NCBI GenBank assembly: GCA_039027435.1
Contig: JBCCKF010000012.1
Coordinates: 62,001-126,000, forward strand
DNA length: 64,000 bases
Source of the DNA: CALBPI01 sp039027435
Lineage (GTDB): Bacteria; Pseudomonadota; Gammaproteobacteria; Steroidobacterales; Woeseiaceae
Reading direction: 5' to 3'
Positions 53,189 to 62,360 of the stretch are shown here, piece after piece; position 1 is the first letter of the stretch, and each line of letters begins with the position of its first letter. The translations under genes were made by a program, and so were the position numbers. The notes below the pieces were generated by a model, which made no database searches, was not told where the DNA came from, and saw only the letters and a list, made by a program, of their open reading frames with translations.

Positions 53189-54172
53189 CTACCAGGTCTG
53201 CAAATCGACGCCCAGCAATGCCGGCATGTCAGAAGCGTTGTACAGGTCAATCTTGCCGAAGCTGATGGGCTGCGGCGGGTTGCCTGTGATTCGAGCATGA
53301 TGATGTTCTGCCTGAATGCCTGCTCGCAGCGGCTCAATCAGTCGGTCGTCCGGAATGAATCCGATGTCCCCCAGGTCTTCAATAAGCTGCGTGAGCATGC
53401 CGTCTTTCGCAGTGGCGCGATCAACCCCGAGCCCCTCGCAGCGAGCGAACGCGCGCTCCGAAGCTGAGATATCTTCAGCCAGAATTTCAAAGCCCGTTAA
53501 CACGGCCCGGTCCGCGCCCACCCTCGCGAGTTCACCAATGCCGCCGCGCACGCGAACATCGACATCGGCCGAGTAGAAATCTTCAACCAGCACCGAGAAG
53601 GTTAGGGCTAATTCATCTTGTAGTTGCTCGATGCCGTAGCTGAAGGACAGCACCATCCGGTCAATGCCGAGTTCGAGCAGATCCTTGCTTGAGTACCCGA
53701 AACGATTCAGGCAGTGGCCGAGAGGGTCTTCCTCCCGTGTTGGCAGCTGGCCGCCATAGGCCTCGGCCGCTTCCAACTCGGCTTCGCGGAAGAACTTCAT
53801 CATGTAGTCCGTTCCTGTATCGACAACGACTCCATCAACGAAGACCTGAATGCTGTCGGGGAAATCACCAGAGGACAGCGTTCGCGGCCCGATGTTATGT
53901 AGCTTCAGAAGGTCAAAGAACGTCGGAAGCTTAATACCCACCGAATCGAGTTCGACTCGATCCTTGAAACCTGGAATGCCAACGGAGACCTTGTCGACGG
54001 AAAGTGCACCCGTCATGGAGCTACTGACAGTCTCGTACTCGACACTGGCGAATGGACGCATCATGGTGATCGCCTGATCCACCGCTTCTGTCGTCTTGTA
54101 GTTGATATAGAACTTGGTGCCAAAGTAGCCGATGACAGACAGTGCCGCCGCACCCAGGATAAGCCGTTTCAC
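53189..54172 (-). CDS. Hypothetical exported/membrane-anchored protein
   Basis: About 327 aa from a GTG at 54172 (AGAGA upstream); the frame runs to 54244 without a good start. An N-terminal hydrophobic helix (LILGAAALSVIGYFGTKFYI) is followed by a periplasmic part with beta strands, e.g. SSSMTGALSVDKVSVGIPGF, weakly reminiscent of AsmA/DUF945-type lipid-related proteins. Not confidently assigned. Convergent with the GH16 gene, 11 bp apart. Confidence 0.6.
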   Translation of the reverse strand: MKRLILGAAALSVIGYFGTKFYINYKTTEAVDQAITMMRPFASVEYETVSSSMTGALSVDKVSVGIPGFKDRVELDSVGIKLPTFFDLLKLHNIGPRTLSSGDFPDSIQVFVDGVVVDTGTDYMMKFFREAELEAAEAYGGQLPTREEDPLGHCLNRFGYSSKDLLELGIDRMVLSFSYGIEQLQDELALTFSVLVEDFYSADVDVRVRGGIGELARVGADRAVLTGFEILAEDISASERAFARCEGLGVDRATAKDGMLTQLIEDLGDIGFIPDDRLIEPLRAGIQAEHHHARITGNPPQPISFGKIDLYNASDMPALLGVDLQTW

Positions 54173-54356
54173 AGGTGTTCTCTCTATTCCAATGCATTGC
54201 GATTGAGTGCGTGCGAGTACATGGATTTCGGCGGATTCTGTCAAACGAACAGGTCACAGATTCGCAAGAGCCTCAGCGTGTTATGCATGACGTGTGGACC
54301 CGATCACGTCACAGTTTCGCTACACTTGGCGACAGCTCATCAAGGGGGAGCACCTT

Positions 54357-56039
54357 ATGTGCCGTGTGTTTGTTCGTTTGTTTTCGCTGGTTGCGATCAC
54401 CGCTGTACTGGTTGGGTTTCCAAGCGCGTCGTTGGCTCAGGCGGATGGTTATGAAGCACTGACATCTCTCTACGATGAGTTGCTGCTCTGGCAGGACGAG
54501 AATCGAGCGCGGCGAGCGGTACCCAACCGCGATATCGCTGGCGCCGCCGCCAAACTCTATCCCGATTATGGACCGGACGCGGTCGCCGAGCGGCGTGTCA
54601 CCATGGATGGCTTTCAGCAACGTTTTGATGCGATCGACGCTGATGATTGGCCGATCCCGGAGCAGGTTGACTATCTCGCGGTTCGATCCCGGTTGGATCA
54701 GCAGGAGTTCCTGCTGGCGGTATCCAAACCGTGGGCACGCGATCCGGGGTTCTATGTCGATCGCATGCTGCGTGTCACGTTTACCGATTTACCGCTGGAC
54801 GCCGACGCTACCAGCGTCCTGAGAACGCGACTTGCCGCCATCGCACTGTTGGCTGAGCAGGCTCGAGAAAACCTGAATGACGTCGCCGCCGATTATGCGG
54901 ATCTTGCGTTACACAATCTGACGAATGCAGATGGCGTTGGCCATGGTTACCCCTACAGAGCGACACCGCCTGCGGGTGTGCTGGGCTGGTACGAGGACTT
55001 CTTGGCGAGGGCTGAAGTCGAGCAGCCAGAGTTGGTCGAGGATATCGAGGCCACTCGAGATGCTGTTGCAGGGTTTAACGAATGGTTGCTTGAGAATCGA
55101 CCTGCGATGAATGCGGATGCGGGGGTTGGGAAAGCGCACTTCAACTGGTATCTCAAGCACGTCAAGCTGATGCCCTATGACACCGAAGATATCGTGGTCC
55201 TCGGGTTGCGTGAATTGGATCGCTTATGGGCGGTTTATGGGCTCGAGCAACATCGCAATCGCAATGAGCCGGTGCTCGAATTGAGTGACTCCGCAGAAGA
55301 GTATCAGCGACGTATTGACGAAACCGATCAGCAGATTCGGACATTCCTTGTTGATAACGAAATCATCACCGTGCCCGACTACGTCGGCGGACTCGCGACT
55401 AACGCGCCGTGGATCGTCAGGCCCAACGGACCTAACTTCTGGGAGCAGGTGCAGTTTCGCAACCCCACGCCAGATCATCTGCACGCGGTAATTCCGGGCC
55501 ATCGCTTTGACGGTCTGATCGAGCAGAATAATCCCCATCCTATTCGAGGCCGTCTAACGAGTGGTGCGCGCGCGGAAGGCTGGGCGGTGTATCTCGAGGA
55601 GGGCATGTTGCAAGCGGGACTGGACATGTCACCGCGTACGCGTGAGTTGATTTTCATCTTCGGGATATTCCGTGCGGCTCGCGTACCAGCCGACGTGTGG
55701 CTACAGACCAATCAGATGACGGTCGCGGAAGCGGTGTCCTGGTGGCAGGAGCGAGTACCGTATCTCGACGAGGATGTTGCCCGCGTCGATGCTGAGATCT
55801 ATCTGCGCCGACCCCCTGGATATGGGTTGGGGTACACGATTGGAATGCTGCAGATGCAACGCCTGCTTGGCGATCGCAAGCGCCAGCTAAAGGGCGACTT
55901 TAATCTTCGTGAATTTCACGACGATTTCATGGCGGCAGGACGATTGCCATTGTCGTTGATCCGCTGGGAGATGACCGGACTTAATGATGAGATCGTCGAC
56001 CTGTGGCAGCGTGAGCGTCTGTCTGACTTGCCTCGATAA
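54357..56039 (+). CDS. DUF885-family exported protein with altered metal-binding motif
   Basis: 560 aa from the ATG at 54357 (AGGGGGAG upstream) with a Sec signal (VAITAVLVGFPSASLAQ). The DUF885 pattern is clear over the whole length, e.g. VDYLAVRSRLDQQEF, FNWYLKHVKLMPYD and EGWAVYLEEGM with YGLGYTIGMLQMQRL. The family's HExPGHH metallopeptidase-like motif reads HAVIPGHRF here: the Glu and the last His are replaced. The second ligand region EGW.xYxE is kept. It may be a non-catalytic or altered-function member. Confidence 0.8.
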   Translation: MCRVFVRLFSLVAITAVLVGFPSASLAQADGYEALTSLYDELLLWQDENRARRAVPNRDIAGAAAKLYPDYGPDAVAERRVTMDGFQQRFDAIDADDWPIPEQVDYLAVRSRLDQQEFLLAVSKPWARDPGFYVDRMLRVTFTDLPLDADATSVLRTRLAAIALLAEQARENLNDVAADYADLALHNLTNADGVGHGYPYRATPPAGVLGWYEDFLARAEVEQPELVEDIEATRDAVAGFNEWLLENRPAMNADAGVGKAHFNWYLKHVKLMPYDTEDIVVLGLRELDRLWAVYGLEQHRNRNEPVLELSDSAEEYQRRIDETDQQIRTFLVDNEIITVPDYVGGLATNAPWIVRPNGPNFWEQVQFRNPTPDHLHAVIPGHRFDGLIEQNNPHPIRGRLTSGARAEGWAVYLEEGMLQAGLDMSPRTRELIFIFGIFRAARVPADVWLQTNQMTVAEAVSWWQERVPYLDEDVARVDAEIYLRRPPGYGLGYTIGMLQMQRLLGDRKRQLKGDFNLREFHDDFMAAGRLPLSLIRWEMTGLNDEIVDLWQRERLSDLPR

Positions 56040-56054
56040 TCGACACAGCGAGCC

Positions 56055-57011
56055 TTAGAACATCTTGTGTTCGCGAGCCTCGTGTCCAGCGATACCCTCT
56101 GATATCAATCGGGTGTAGTGCTCGCGCAAGGTACGCGTGCCGCTAACAGGTGTGGCTTCTGCATCATATCGCTGCCGCTCTTCGTCCCAGAGCAGCATTG
56201 ATTCCGTCGCGTAGTAATGACCGATCCGTGCGAACTCAGCCTTTGCCGCAATCGCAGGAATGAGTTTGCCGATCGGAGTCAGCAGTGCCGCGATACCAGC
56301 TAGCAGTTTGGGTGACACCGATCGGAATCTCGGTGGCTTGCCAGCTTGTTCGAAGAGGAGTGCTCCCTGGTCACGGGGTGTGAGTGCAGGACCTGGACCA
56401 CCGATTGGCAGGACTTGATTCAGGCGCTCAGGATCTTCCAAACAATCGATCAGGTAGTCGGCGAGGTCGCGCTCCGCGATCGGCTTGCAGGCGGTAAGGG
56501 TGCCATCGCCAAACAAGAGAAAAGGTCTTCCAGCCTGTATTCGCTCCAGTTGACCTGACAGTGATTTAAAGAACGCTGTCGGTCGTACTATGGAATAGGG
56601 TAGGCCTGATCGTTCCAGAGCCTGCTCAAAAGCCAGCTTTGCATGTTGGAATGCGAGCCTGGGTTTTTGTACGCAGATTGCTGATAGCAACACGAACTGC
56701 TGCACCGAGTGCAAGGCACACAACGAGAGCAGGTTCTGGTTCGCATCGTGATCGACGCACCACGCATCATCGGGTGCACCCGTTCTCGATGCAAGGCAAG
56801 AAATAACAAAATCGAAACGGTGGCCGTTCAGATCTGCCGCAAGTCGTGATGGATCGATCACATCGGTTGCGATCTGCTCGCAGTAGGTGAGTGCTGGGTC
56901 TGGCTTGCGCACGAGTGCGGTCACCGCGTAGTCACGCTCGATTAATCGGGTGGCTACTGCCCGACCGATGTACCCGGTCGCCCCCGCAAGCAGAACCCTG
57001 CGTCCATTCAC
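56055..57011 (-). CDS. BciA-like divinyl (proto)chlorophyllide reductase-type SDR
   Basis: About 318 aa from a GTG at 57011, which puts the Rossmann motif VLLAGATGYIGRAVATRLIE at the N-terminus; the frame continues to 57125 but would crowd the divergent gene. An atypical SDR (NmrA-like) with family blocks LSAICVQKPRLAFQHAKLAF, YSIVRPTAFFKSLSGQ, ACKPIAERDLADYLIDCL and LPIGGPGPALTPRDQGALLF. These match BciA, the NADPH-dependent 8-vinyl reductase of bacteriochlorophyll synthesis. Homologues also exist in non-phototrophs. No other photosynthesis gene is in the window, so substrate is uncertain. Confidence 0.72.
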   Translation of the reverse strand: MNGRRVLLAGATGYIGRAVATRLIERDYAVTALVRKPDPALTYCEQIATDVIDPSRLAADLNGHRFDFVISCLASRTGAPDDAWCVDHDANQNLLSLCALHSVQQFVLLSAICVQKPRLAFQHAKLAFEQALERSGLPYSIVRPTAFFKSLSGQLERIQAGRPFLLFGDGTLTACKPIAERDLADYLIDCLEDPERLNQVLPIGGPGPALTPRDQGALLFEQAGKPPRFRSVSPKLLAGIAALLTPIGKLIPAIAAKAEFARIGHYYATESMLLWDEERQRYDAEATPVSGTRTLREHYTRLISEGIAGHEAREHKMF

Positions 57012-57126
57012 CCCGGTGCCCTTGCTGTCGCATGTTGTCCCACGCTGACATGGTGACATGGTCGTACGTCGCCCGACAATCCACAGCTTGAGCTGAACAA
57101 TCGTGCGCCGGATAATCTCGTTCATC

Positions 57127-58104
57127 GTGCTTAATCATCCTGACATTCTCACGGCTGAAGCGGGTCTCGACCGTGCTGTAGTAGCGCTACGTGCCGGACA
57201 GCTCGTGGGCATGCCCACGGAAACTGTGTATGGCCTCGCCGCCGATGCGACGAATCCTGCCGCAGTAGCGCAGATTTATGCAGCAAAGCGGCGGCCTAGC
57301 TTCAACCCACTGATCGCCCACTGCGGGTTGATCGAACAAGCGATGTCGGAAGGCGTCTTCGATGAGCGTGCGTGTCGTCTGGCAGCAGCATTCTGTCCTG
57401 GGCCGCTGACGCTGATCGTACCTGCTGCTGAACAGGGTTCGGTGTGCGAGCTTGCGCGTGCAGGACTCGAGACGATCGGTTTGAGGATCCCGCGCCATCC
57501 GGTGGCACTTCGGTTGCTCTCCGAAGTGGACAGGCCATTGGCAGCGCCTTCAGCAAACCCCTCGGGGCAACTCAGCCCAACGACATCGAGCGATGTCGCA
57601 AACGCCTTTGGCTCAGAAGTCAGTATGGTGTTGGAGGGAGGCGCTTGCGAGGCGGGTATTGAATCCACAATCGTCGCCGTCTTGCCGGATGCACTACCCA
57701 CGATACTGCGACCTGGCGTGATCGGAAGAGCGGCGATCAGCGCCGTTGTTGGTGAGCTTCAATCGACAGATGATTCGCTAGCGGTGATCGCACCCGGTCA
57801 GTTGTCGTCACATTACGCGCCGGGCGCGGAAGTGCGCCTGAATGTCAGTGATACGCGACCGGGAGAGGTATTGCTTGGATTCGGACCAAATGTACCTGCC
57901 GGTGCGGCGAACCTATCTGATAAAGGCGATACGGTTGAGGCTGCGGCTAACCTCTATCGTATGCTGCGAGAACTCGACCAACCGGATGTTGCCGCAATCG
58001 CGGTTATGCCGATTCCTGAAGATGGTTTGGGAGAGGCGATCAATGACCGCCTGCGTCGCGCTGCAGCTCCCCGTACTCAGCCGAGCGCTTTGGAAAGGCC
58101 TTGA
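57127..58104 (+). CDS. L-threonylcarbamoyladenylate synthase (Sua5 type)
   Basis: 325 aa from a GTG at 57127 (an in-frame GTG also at 57103). The YrdC domain occupies ~1-200: GQLVGMPTETVYGLAADATN, AAKRRPSFNPLIAHCG, LGLRIPRHP-like segment and PSANPSGQLSPTTSSDV. The C-terminal Sua5 domain (~205-325, VIAPGQLSSHYAPGAEVRLN) distinguishes it from short TsaC. It makes threonylcarbamoyl-AMP from Thr, bicarbonate and ATP for the tRNA t6A modification. Divergent from the BciA-like gene. Confidence 0.93.
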   Translation: MLNHPDILTAEAGLDRAVVALRAGQLVGMPTETVYGLAADATNPAAVAQIYAAKRRPSFNPLIAHCGLIEQAMSEGVFDERACRLAAAFCPGPLTLIVPAAEQGSVCELARAGLETIGLRIPRHPVALRLLSEVDRPLAAPSANPSGQLSPTTSSDVANAFGSEVSMVLEGGACEAGIESTIVAVLPDALPTILRPGVIGRAAISAVVGELQSTDDSLAVIAPGQLSSHYAPGAEVRLNVSDTRPGEVLLGFGPNVPAGAANLSDKGDTVEAAANLYRMLRELDQPDVAAIAVMPIPEDGLGEAINDRLRRAAAPRTQPSALERP

Positions 58105-58231
58105 TCCTTTAACCAGCGGCCAAAACCCTCTTGCACAGCCTCCTCCCGTACGCGACGTATCGCCCGGGCCAGTCAATCGTGGGTTGCAGGTCCGACTGAC
58201 TCGGCGTGAACCCTTGTAGGCTGCGGTGTGT

Positions 58232-58579
58232 CTAGAACGGAATATCGTCGTTGAAGCTTGGTGGCGGTGGCGCCTCTTCCTGAACCGGCGGTGGTGCATT
58301 CTGCGCGTCTCCGGTGTCCGCACGATCGACGCGCCACGCTTTGACGTCGGTGTACCAGCGACCGTTGTATTCGCGGCTTTCCAGATCGAAGTGGACTGTC
58401 AGTGACTCACCTTCGGTGATACTGAATTGATCGATCTTGTCGCCCCAGACCATGAAGCAAACCTGCTTGGGATAGTCTCCCGGGATTTCGATGACATACT
58501 CCTGCTTGCGCCAGGTGCCTCGCGCCGAGGTGCCTGATTTTTCGGGCAGGGCGTTGATGATTTTGCCGTTCAATTCCAC
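58232..58579 (-). CDS. DUF3127 protein with SSB-like acidic tip
   Basis: 115 aa from a GTG at 58579 (VELNGKIINALPEKSGTSAR). Whole-length match to the DUF3127 pattern: KQEYVIEIPGDYPKQVCFMV, WGDKIDQFSITEGESLTVHF, DLESREYNGRWYTDVKAWRV. A Pro-rich linker then leads to FNDDIPF, like the protein-interaction tip of SSB. The compact beta-strand pattern suggests an OB fold. The family is found mainly in Bacteroidota, so transfer is likely. The open frame reaches 58966 but opposes the next gene. Confidence 0.75.
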   Translation of the reverse strand: MELNGKIINALPEKSGTSARGTWRKQEYVIEIPGDYPKQVCFMVWGDKIDQFSITEGESLTVHFDLESREYNGRWYTDVKAWRVDRADTGDAQNAPPPVQEEAPPPPSFNDDIPF

Positions 58580-58688
58580 TGTGTCGCGTCCGGTCTTCGA
58601 GAGAGACCGCAAGGATACCGAGCCAACAAAAGCGAGTAAATCTGCGCTACCCTTGATCGCCTTGGGACGAGCTATTGGGGACCGATCG

Positions 58689-59332
58689 ATGTCTGTATGC
58701 CGAATCAGAGCGTTCATGTTCGTGGGCTGTTTGTTGTCGCTGGTAGCGGGCTGCGCAGCGCCTGTCCCAGTTGCCCACGATCCAGCCTTGTTGCCCGTCA
58801 AAACGCGCGACCTGCAGCAGGGTTCGTACGAGGCGGCATCGACTTCAGCCATTACGATCAGGTCATCATCTCTGGGCCGGTCATCGCATTTGCGACACCC
58901 GACAAGACGCAGAATCCATTTAGGGTAACCGCGAATCAAAGAGAGCAATTGGTCGGGGTCATGCAAAAGGCGCTGCGCTCGGCGTTTTCCAACGCGGACA
59001 ACTTCGCACTGGTAGAAGTACCATCATCGACTGCCCTGAGGCTCGATGTTCGGATCGAGTCAATCCGTGTACCGCAAGCGTCGTCTGGTACTGATGCCGC
59101 CATAGGACGTACCGGGATTTTTACGCCGATTGATGGGAAGGCACGCGTCGTACTTGAGCTCAGTGATGCTGAGAGTCGCGAAATTCTCGCGATGGGCGTG
59201 GACGATCAATTGATCAGCGGCACGGCCATCATCGAGGACGGCAAGTTTGTCTCGAGCTGGTCAGAGGCGGCAGAGATTTGCGATCGCTGGGCCGAGGCGG
59301 CCCGCAAAGCGACGGATACGTTACTCGGATAG
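58689..59332 (+). pseudogene. DUF3313-type lipoprotein gene with a frameshift
   Basis: The 5' part, from the ATG at 58689 or 58716, encodes a lipoprotein signal (MFVGCLLSLVAGCAAP) and reads to about LQQGSYEAA. Family homology then continues in the -1 frame from GGIDFSHYDQVIISGPVIAF (about 58832) to DRWAEAARKATDTLLG and the stop at 59330-59332. A single-base deletion between about 58800 and 58838 explains both halves. Without it the gene would be ~215 aa. No slippery heptamer was seen, so programmed frameshifting is unlikely. Sequencing error is possible. Confidence 0.7.
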
Positions 59333-59336
59333 CAGC

Positions 59337-59663
59337 CCTGATTTGCTGGTGAACTTCTTTGCCAACGTCGTGGAGCGCGAGACTACTCGTGTTGTCACCG
59401 AGCCGACGGTTGCAACCGCATACTACGGCTACCGTCTTGGTGTGTATCGCACTTTCCCGTCATACGGTACGACGACGGAGACCGTGAGTTACCAGGAAGG
59501 TACGCTCAATGTCGATGTGGTTGATGCCAGCGCCAAGCAGTTGATCTGGGAAGGTATCGCCGTCGGTAAAGTGCGGCGCAAGGGTATGGAGAACCCTCGC
59601 GAGGCGATCAGTGCGGCGATCGATCAGTTGTTTGACCAGTTTCCGGTCCCGGAATCGAGCTAA
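59337..59663 (+). pseudogene. DUF4136-type lipoprotein, C-terminal remnant
   Basis: The frame encodes SPDLLVNFFANVVERETT, YYGYRLGVYRTFPSYGTTTE, EGTLNVDVVDASAKQLIWEG and AISAAIDQLFDQFP, the C-terminal ~105 residues of DUF4136 proteins. The signal peptide and first ~70 residues expected for the family are absent; homology begins four bases after the stop of the preceding gene. A deletion has probably joined the two genes. The frame is open upstream, but that extension is an overlap shadow. Confidence 0.7.
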
Positions 59664-59774
59664 TACCAGCCGGGGCTCAATTTTTGTGACCCATGTGCTG
59701 TCGGTGAACTGACCGACTGGCGCATCATGTGCTTTGGGGATCGGGCCAGCGAGCGATGCACGCGGCCGCCCCGA

Positions 59775-61256
59775 ATGAACGGAATCAGGCTCACCACTGG
59801 AAATCGCGCTTTGAAAGCTCTCGAGATTCCACAACGTCTCGCAGTTGTGTTGTTGCTCGCGTTGGGCGTTGCAATCTTCTTTGCAACCTATCGCGCGATC
59901 GACAGCGTTGTTGTGGAGCAGAGCCGAGTTCAGCAGCAGGCAATCACGCCCGTCCACGACCTGGTACATGATGAACTGCTAAGGCCGCTCTATATCGCAG
60001 AGACCTTTGCCAGTGCGATCAGCTTTTCCGTTGCGATGGATTCCGACGCCCTCGACGAAGATGCGCTGCTTGAGCGACTGCGCAAGATGGAGCGCGACCT
60101 GAATCTCACGTTCTTCGTCGCAAGTGAGCGCACGCGCCGACAATACATGTCAGATGGCACGACTCTGGATCTAGAGGAAGGCAAGGTTGCCTGGTATTTC
60201 GAGGCGAAGGCTCGCGGCACCGATTTCATGGCCGATTTGGGTCAGGTGGGCGATGTCCACCTGTACTTTGATGTCGCGGTTTACGGTGATGAACGGGAGT
60301 TCCTCGGTTACGTCGGTGTTGGTAAACGCATCCAACGTTTTCTCGATTCGTTCAATCGGTACAAATCCGAGTTTGGATATGACTTCCTTTTCGTCAACGC
60401 CGCCGACGAAATCATGCTGACGTCGTTGCCAGACTATCTGGTCACTGATGCGTACATACCGACACTGGACACACTCGGCGGCTTCCCCGAGACTTCGTCG
60501 GTCGGTGGCACCGTCGACGGCGAAATCATCGAAGTGTCTGGAGACAAGCTCCTGATAACAGAGTTCCGCATCGACGAGCTGGGATGGCGACTCTTGCTGC
60601 TGGTGCCGCTCGAAGCGAGGCAAGCGCAAATCACGAACACATTTGTATCGAATGCCGTCAGTACCCTGATCATTCTATTGCTGCTTGCCGCAGTCGTGTT
60701 TGGTCTGATGATGCTCTATCGACGCAGCCTTGAACGGACCGTGGAGATCGACGAATTGACCGGTCTGCCAAATCGCACCCTGGTGCAGCGACGATTCCGA
60801 AAATTCCAGCGTACGGGCGAAGCGCTCTGCGTCGTGATTATCGATCTCGACCATTTCAAGAACATCAACGACTCTCATGGTCACGATGCGGGCGACCGCG
60901 CGTTGCGCGCCGTCGCAAACTCACTGAAACAAGAGTTGCGCGAAGAAGACATCGTTAGTCGATGGGGCGGTGAGGAGTTCGTTATGCTGCTTCCGGCCGC
61001 ATCGATTGAGCTCGGTCGAGCCGTAGCTGAGCGTGCGCGTGAGAACCTTGAAGCACTCAAGATCGACGCGGATGGCGTACCGGTTTCCGTAACGGCGAGT
61101 TTCGGCGTGGCGTTTGGGTCTGCACAGTCGGATTCGTTAGCGCAGCTCTTGGCGCAGGCCGACAAGATGCTCTATGAGGCAAAAGCCAAAGGGCGGAACC
61201 AGGTCCAATTGTATGTGGTTGGCGATCAGGAGCGCGACCAGGATCGTACCGCCTAG
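59775..61256 (+). CDS. Membrane-bound diguanylate cyclase with periplasmic sensor
   Basis: 493 aa from the ATG at 59775. Two transmembrane helices (LAVVLLLALGVAIFFATY; VSTLIILLLLAAVVFGLMML at ~305) enclose a ~260-residue extracytoplasmic sensor of the Cache type (GDVHLYFDVAVYGDEREFLG, YDFLFVNAADEIML). The GGDEF domain follows: DELTGLPNRTLVQ, DLDHFKNINDSHGHDAGDRA and active site RWGGEEF. The inhibitory I-site is present as REED, five residues before GGEEF, so product inhibition is expected. It makes c-di-GMP in response to an external ligand. It converges on pyrD with one base between. Confidence 0.92.
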   Translation: MNGIRLTTGNRALKALEIPQRLAVVLLLALGVAIFFATYRAIDSVVVEQSRVQQQAITPVHDLVHDELLRPLYIAETFASAISFSVAMDSDALDEDALLERLRKMERDLNLTFFVASERTRRQYMSDGTTLDLEEGKVAWYFEAKARGTDFMADLGQVGDVHLYFDVAVYGDEREFLGYVGVGKRIQRFLDSFNRYKSEFGYDFLFVNAADEIMLTSLPDYLVTDAYIPTLDTLGGFPETSSVGGTVDGEIIEVSGDKLLITEFRIDELGWRLLLLVPLEARQAQITNTFVSNAVSTLIILLLLAAVVFGLMMLYRRSLERTVEIDELTGLPNRTLVQRRFRKFQRTGEALCVVIIDLDHFKNINDSHGHDAGDRALRAVANSLKQELREEDIVSRWGGEEFVMLLPAASIELGRAVAERARENLEALKIDADGVPVSVTASFGVAFGSAQSDSLAQLLAQADKMLYEAKAKGRNQVQLYVVGDQERDQDRTA

Positions 61257-61257
61257 G

Positions 61258-62289
61258 CTAGGGCTCTGCGCGAACCGCACGCTTGAGGCGGCCGATCAAA
61301 GCGGGGCCCTGATAAATGAAGCCCGTGTAGATCTGAAGTAGATCGGCACCTGCGGCGATGCGCTGTCTCGCGCTATCTGCTGAATCGATACCGCCAACGC
61401 CAATTAGCGTCATATCCGAACCCGCGGTTCCACGAATCAAAGACATGATTTCGTTTGCCCGTTGGCGAACCGGAACACCGCTGACGCCGCCCGCACCGAT
61501 CGCATCCAACTCATCAGCTGTTGTACGCAGCCCTTCTCGGCTGATGGTCGTATTGCTGGCAACGATGCCGTTGATATTCAGTTCGGTAACCAGCGCCACG
61601 GCATCAAGAATCTTGTCGTCGCTGAGATCCGGTGCAATTTTCAGGAGTATCGGTCGCGGAGTTTTCAGTCCCTGGTTGATCTCCTGCAAGCCGCCAAGGA
61701 TACGTTTCAGCGGCTCGCGGTCTTGCAGTCCACGCAGGCCAGGCGTGTTCGGTGAACTCACATTGACGACAAAATAGTCGACACACTCGTGCAAGCCACG
61801 GAAACAGGTGTTGTAGTCGTCTGCTGCAGACGCATCAGGTGTGTCCTTGTTCTTCCCAATATTGCCGCCAACAATCAGTCCCTCCGGCCGGGTCTCCAGT
61901 CTGGCGCGCATGGCATCCAGCCCTTCATTGTTGAAGCCCAGTCGGTTGATCAAGGCATCATCCTTCTCGAGACGGAAGATTCTGGGTTTTGGATTTCCCG
62001 GTTGTGGGCGTGGCGTTACCGTGCCGACTTCAACGAAACCAAACCCCAGTGACTGCAACGCGCGCAGGTAACGCGCATCTTTGTCAAACCCGGCAGCGAG
62101 ACCGACGCGATTCGGGAAGGTGAGTCCCATAACCTGTGCGGGCTCGTCGAGATGACGCTTGGCATAGCGTGCCTCGATGAGCGCACGTGTTGGTGCGAAG
62201 CTGTTCCAGAGTGTGAGCTGATCGGTGACCAGATGATGGGCGCGTTCGGCATCCAGTCGAAACAGCGCGGAACGCAGCAGCGGATACAT
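61258..62289 (-). CDS. pyrD: Dihydroorotate dehydrogenase, class 2
   Basis: 343 aa from MYPLLRSALFRLDAERAHHL (ATG 62289), which matches the start of known class 2 enzymes; an upstream start at 62316 is possible. FMN barrel motifs: NRVGLAAGFDKDARYLRAL, GNIGKNKDTPDASAADDYN, FVVNVSSPNTPGLRGLQDRE with the catalytic Ser, VASNTTIS and GVGGIDSADSARQRIAAGAD. It oxidises dihydroorotate to orotate with quinone as acceptor at the inner membrane; the N-terminal helices form the membrane/quinone site. Confidence 0.95.
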   Translation of the reverse strand: MYPLLRSALFRLDAERAHHLVTDQLTLWNSFAPTRALIEARYAKRHLDEPAQVMGLTFPNRVGLAAGFDKDARYLRALQSLGFGFVEVGTVTPRPQPGNPKPRIFRLEKDDALINRLGFNNEGLDAMRARLETRPEGLIVGGNIGKNKDTPDASAADDYNTCFRGLHECVDYFVVNVSSPNTPGLRGLQDREPLKRILGGLQEINQGLKTPRPILLKIAPDLSDDKILDAVALVTELNINGIVASNTTISREGLRTTADELDAIGAGGVSGVPVRQRANEIMSLIRGTAGSDMTLIGVGGIDSADSARQRIAAGADLLQIYTGFIYQGPALIGRLKRAVRAEP

Positions 62290-62360
62290 AGAAAGTCTGA
62301 CTAGCGGTGTCGGCAAACCGCATTATAGGCCATCCATGGCGCTTTCCGAGCGGTGCTCAC

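Noticed and set aside
58800..58838. Programmed -1 frameshift in the DUF3313-like gene
   Set aside because: No slippery heptamer or downstream structure was seen, and the neighbouring gene is also damaged; a deletion or sequencing error is simpler.
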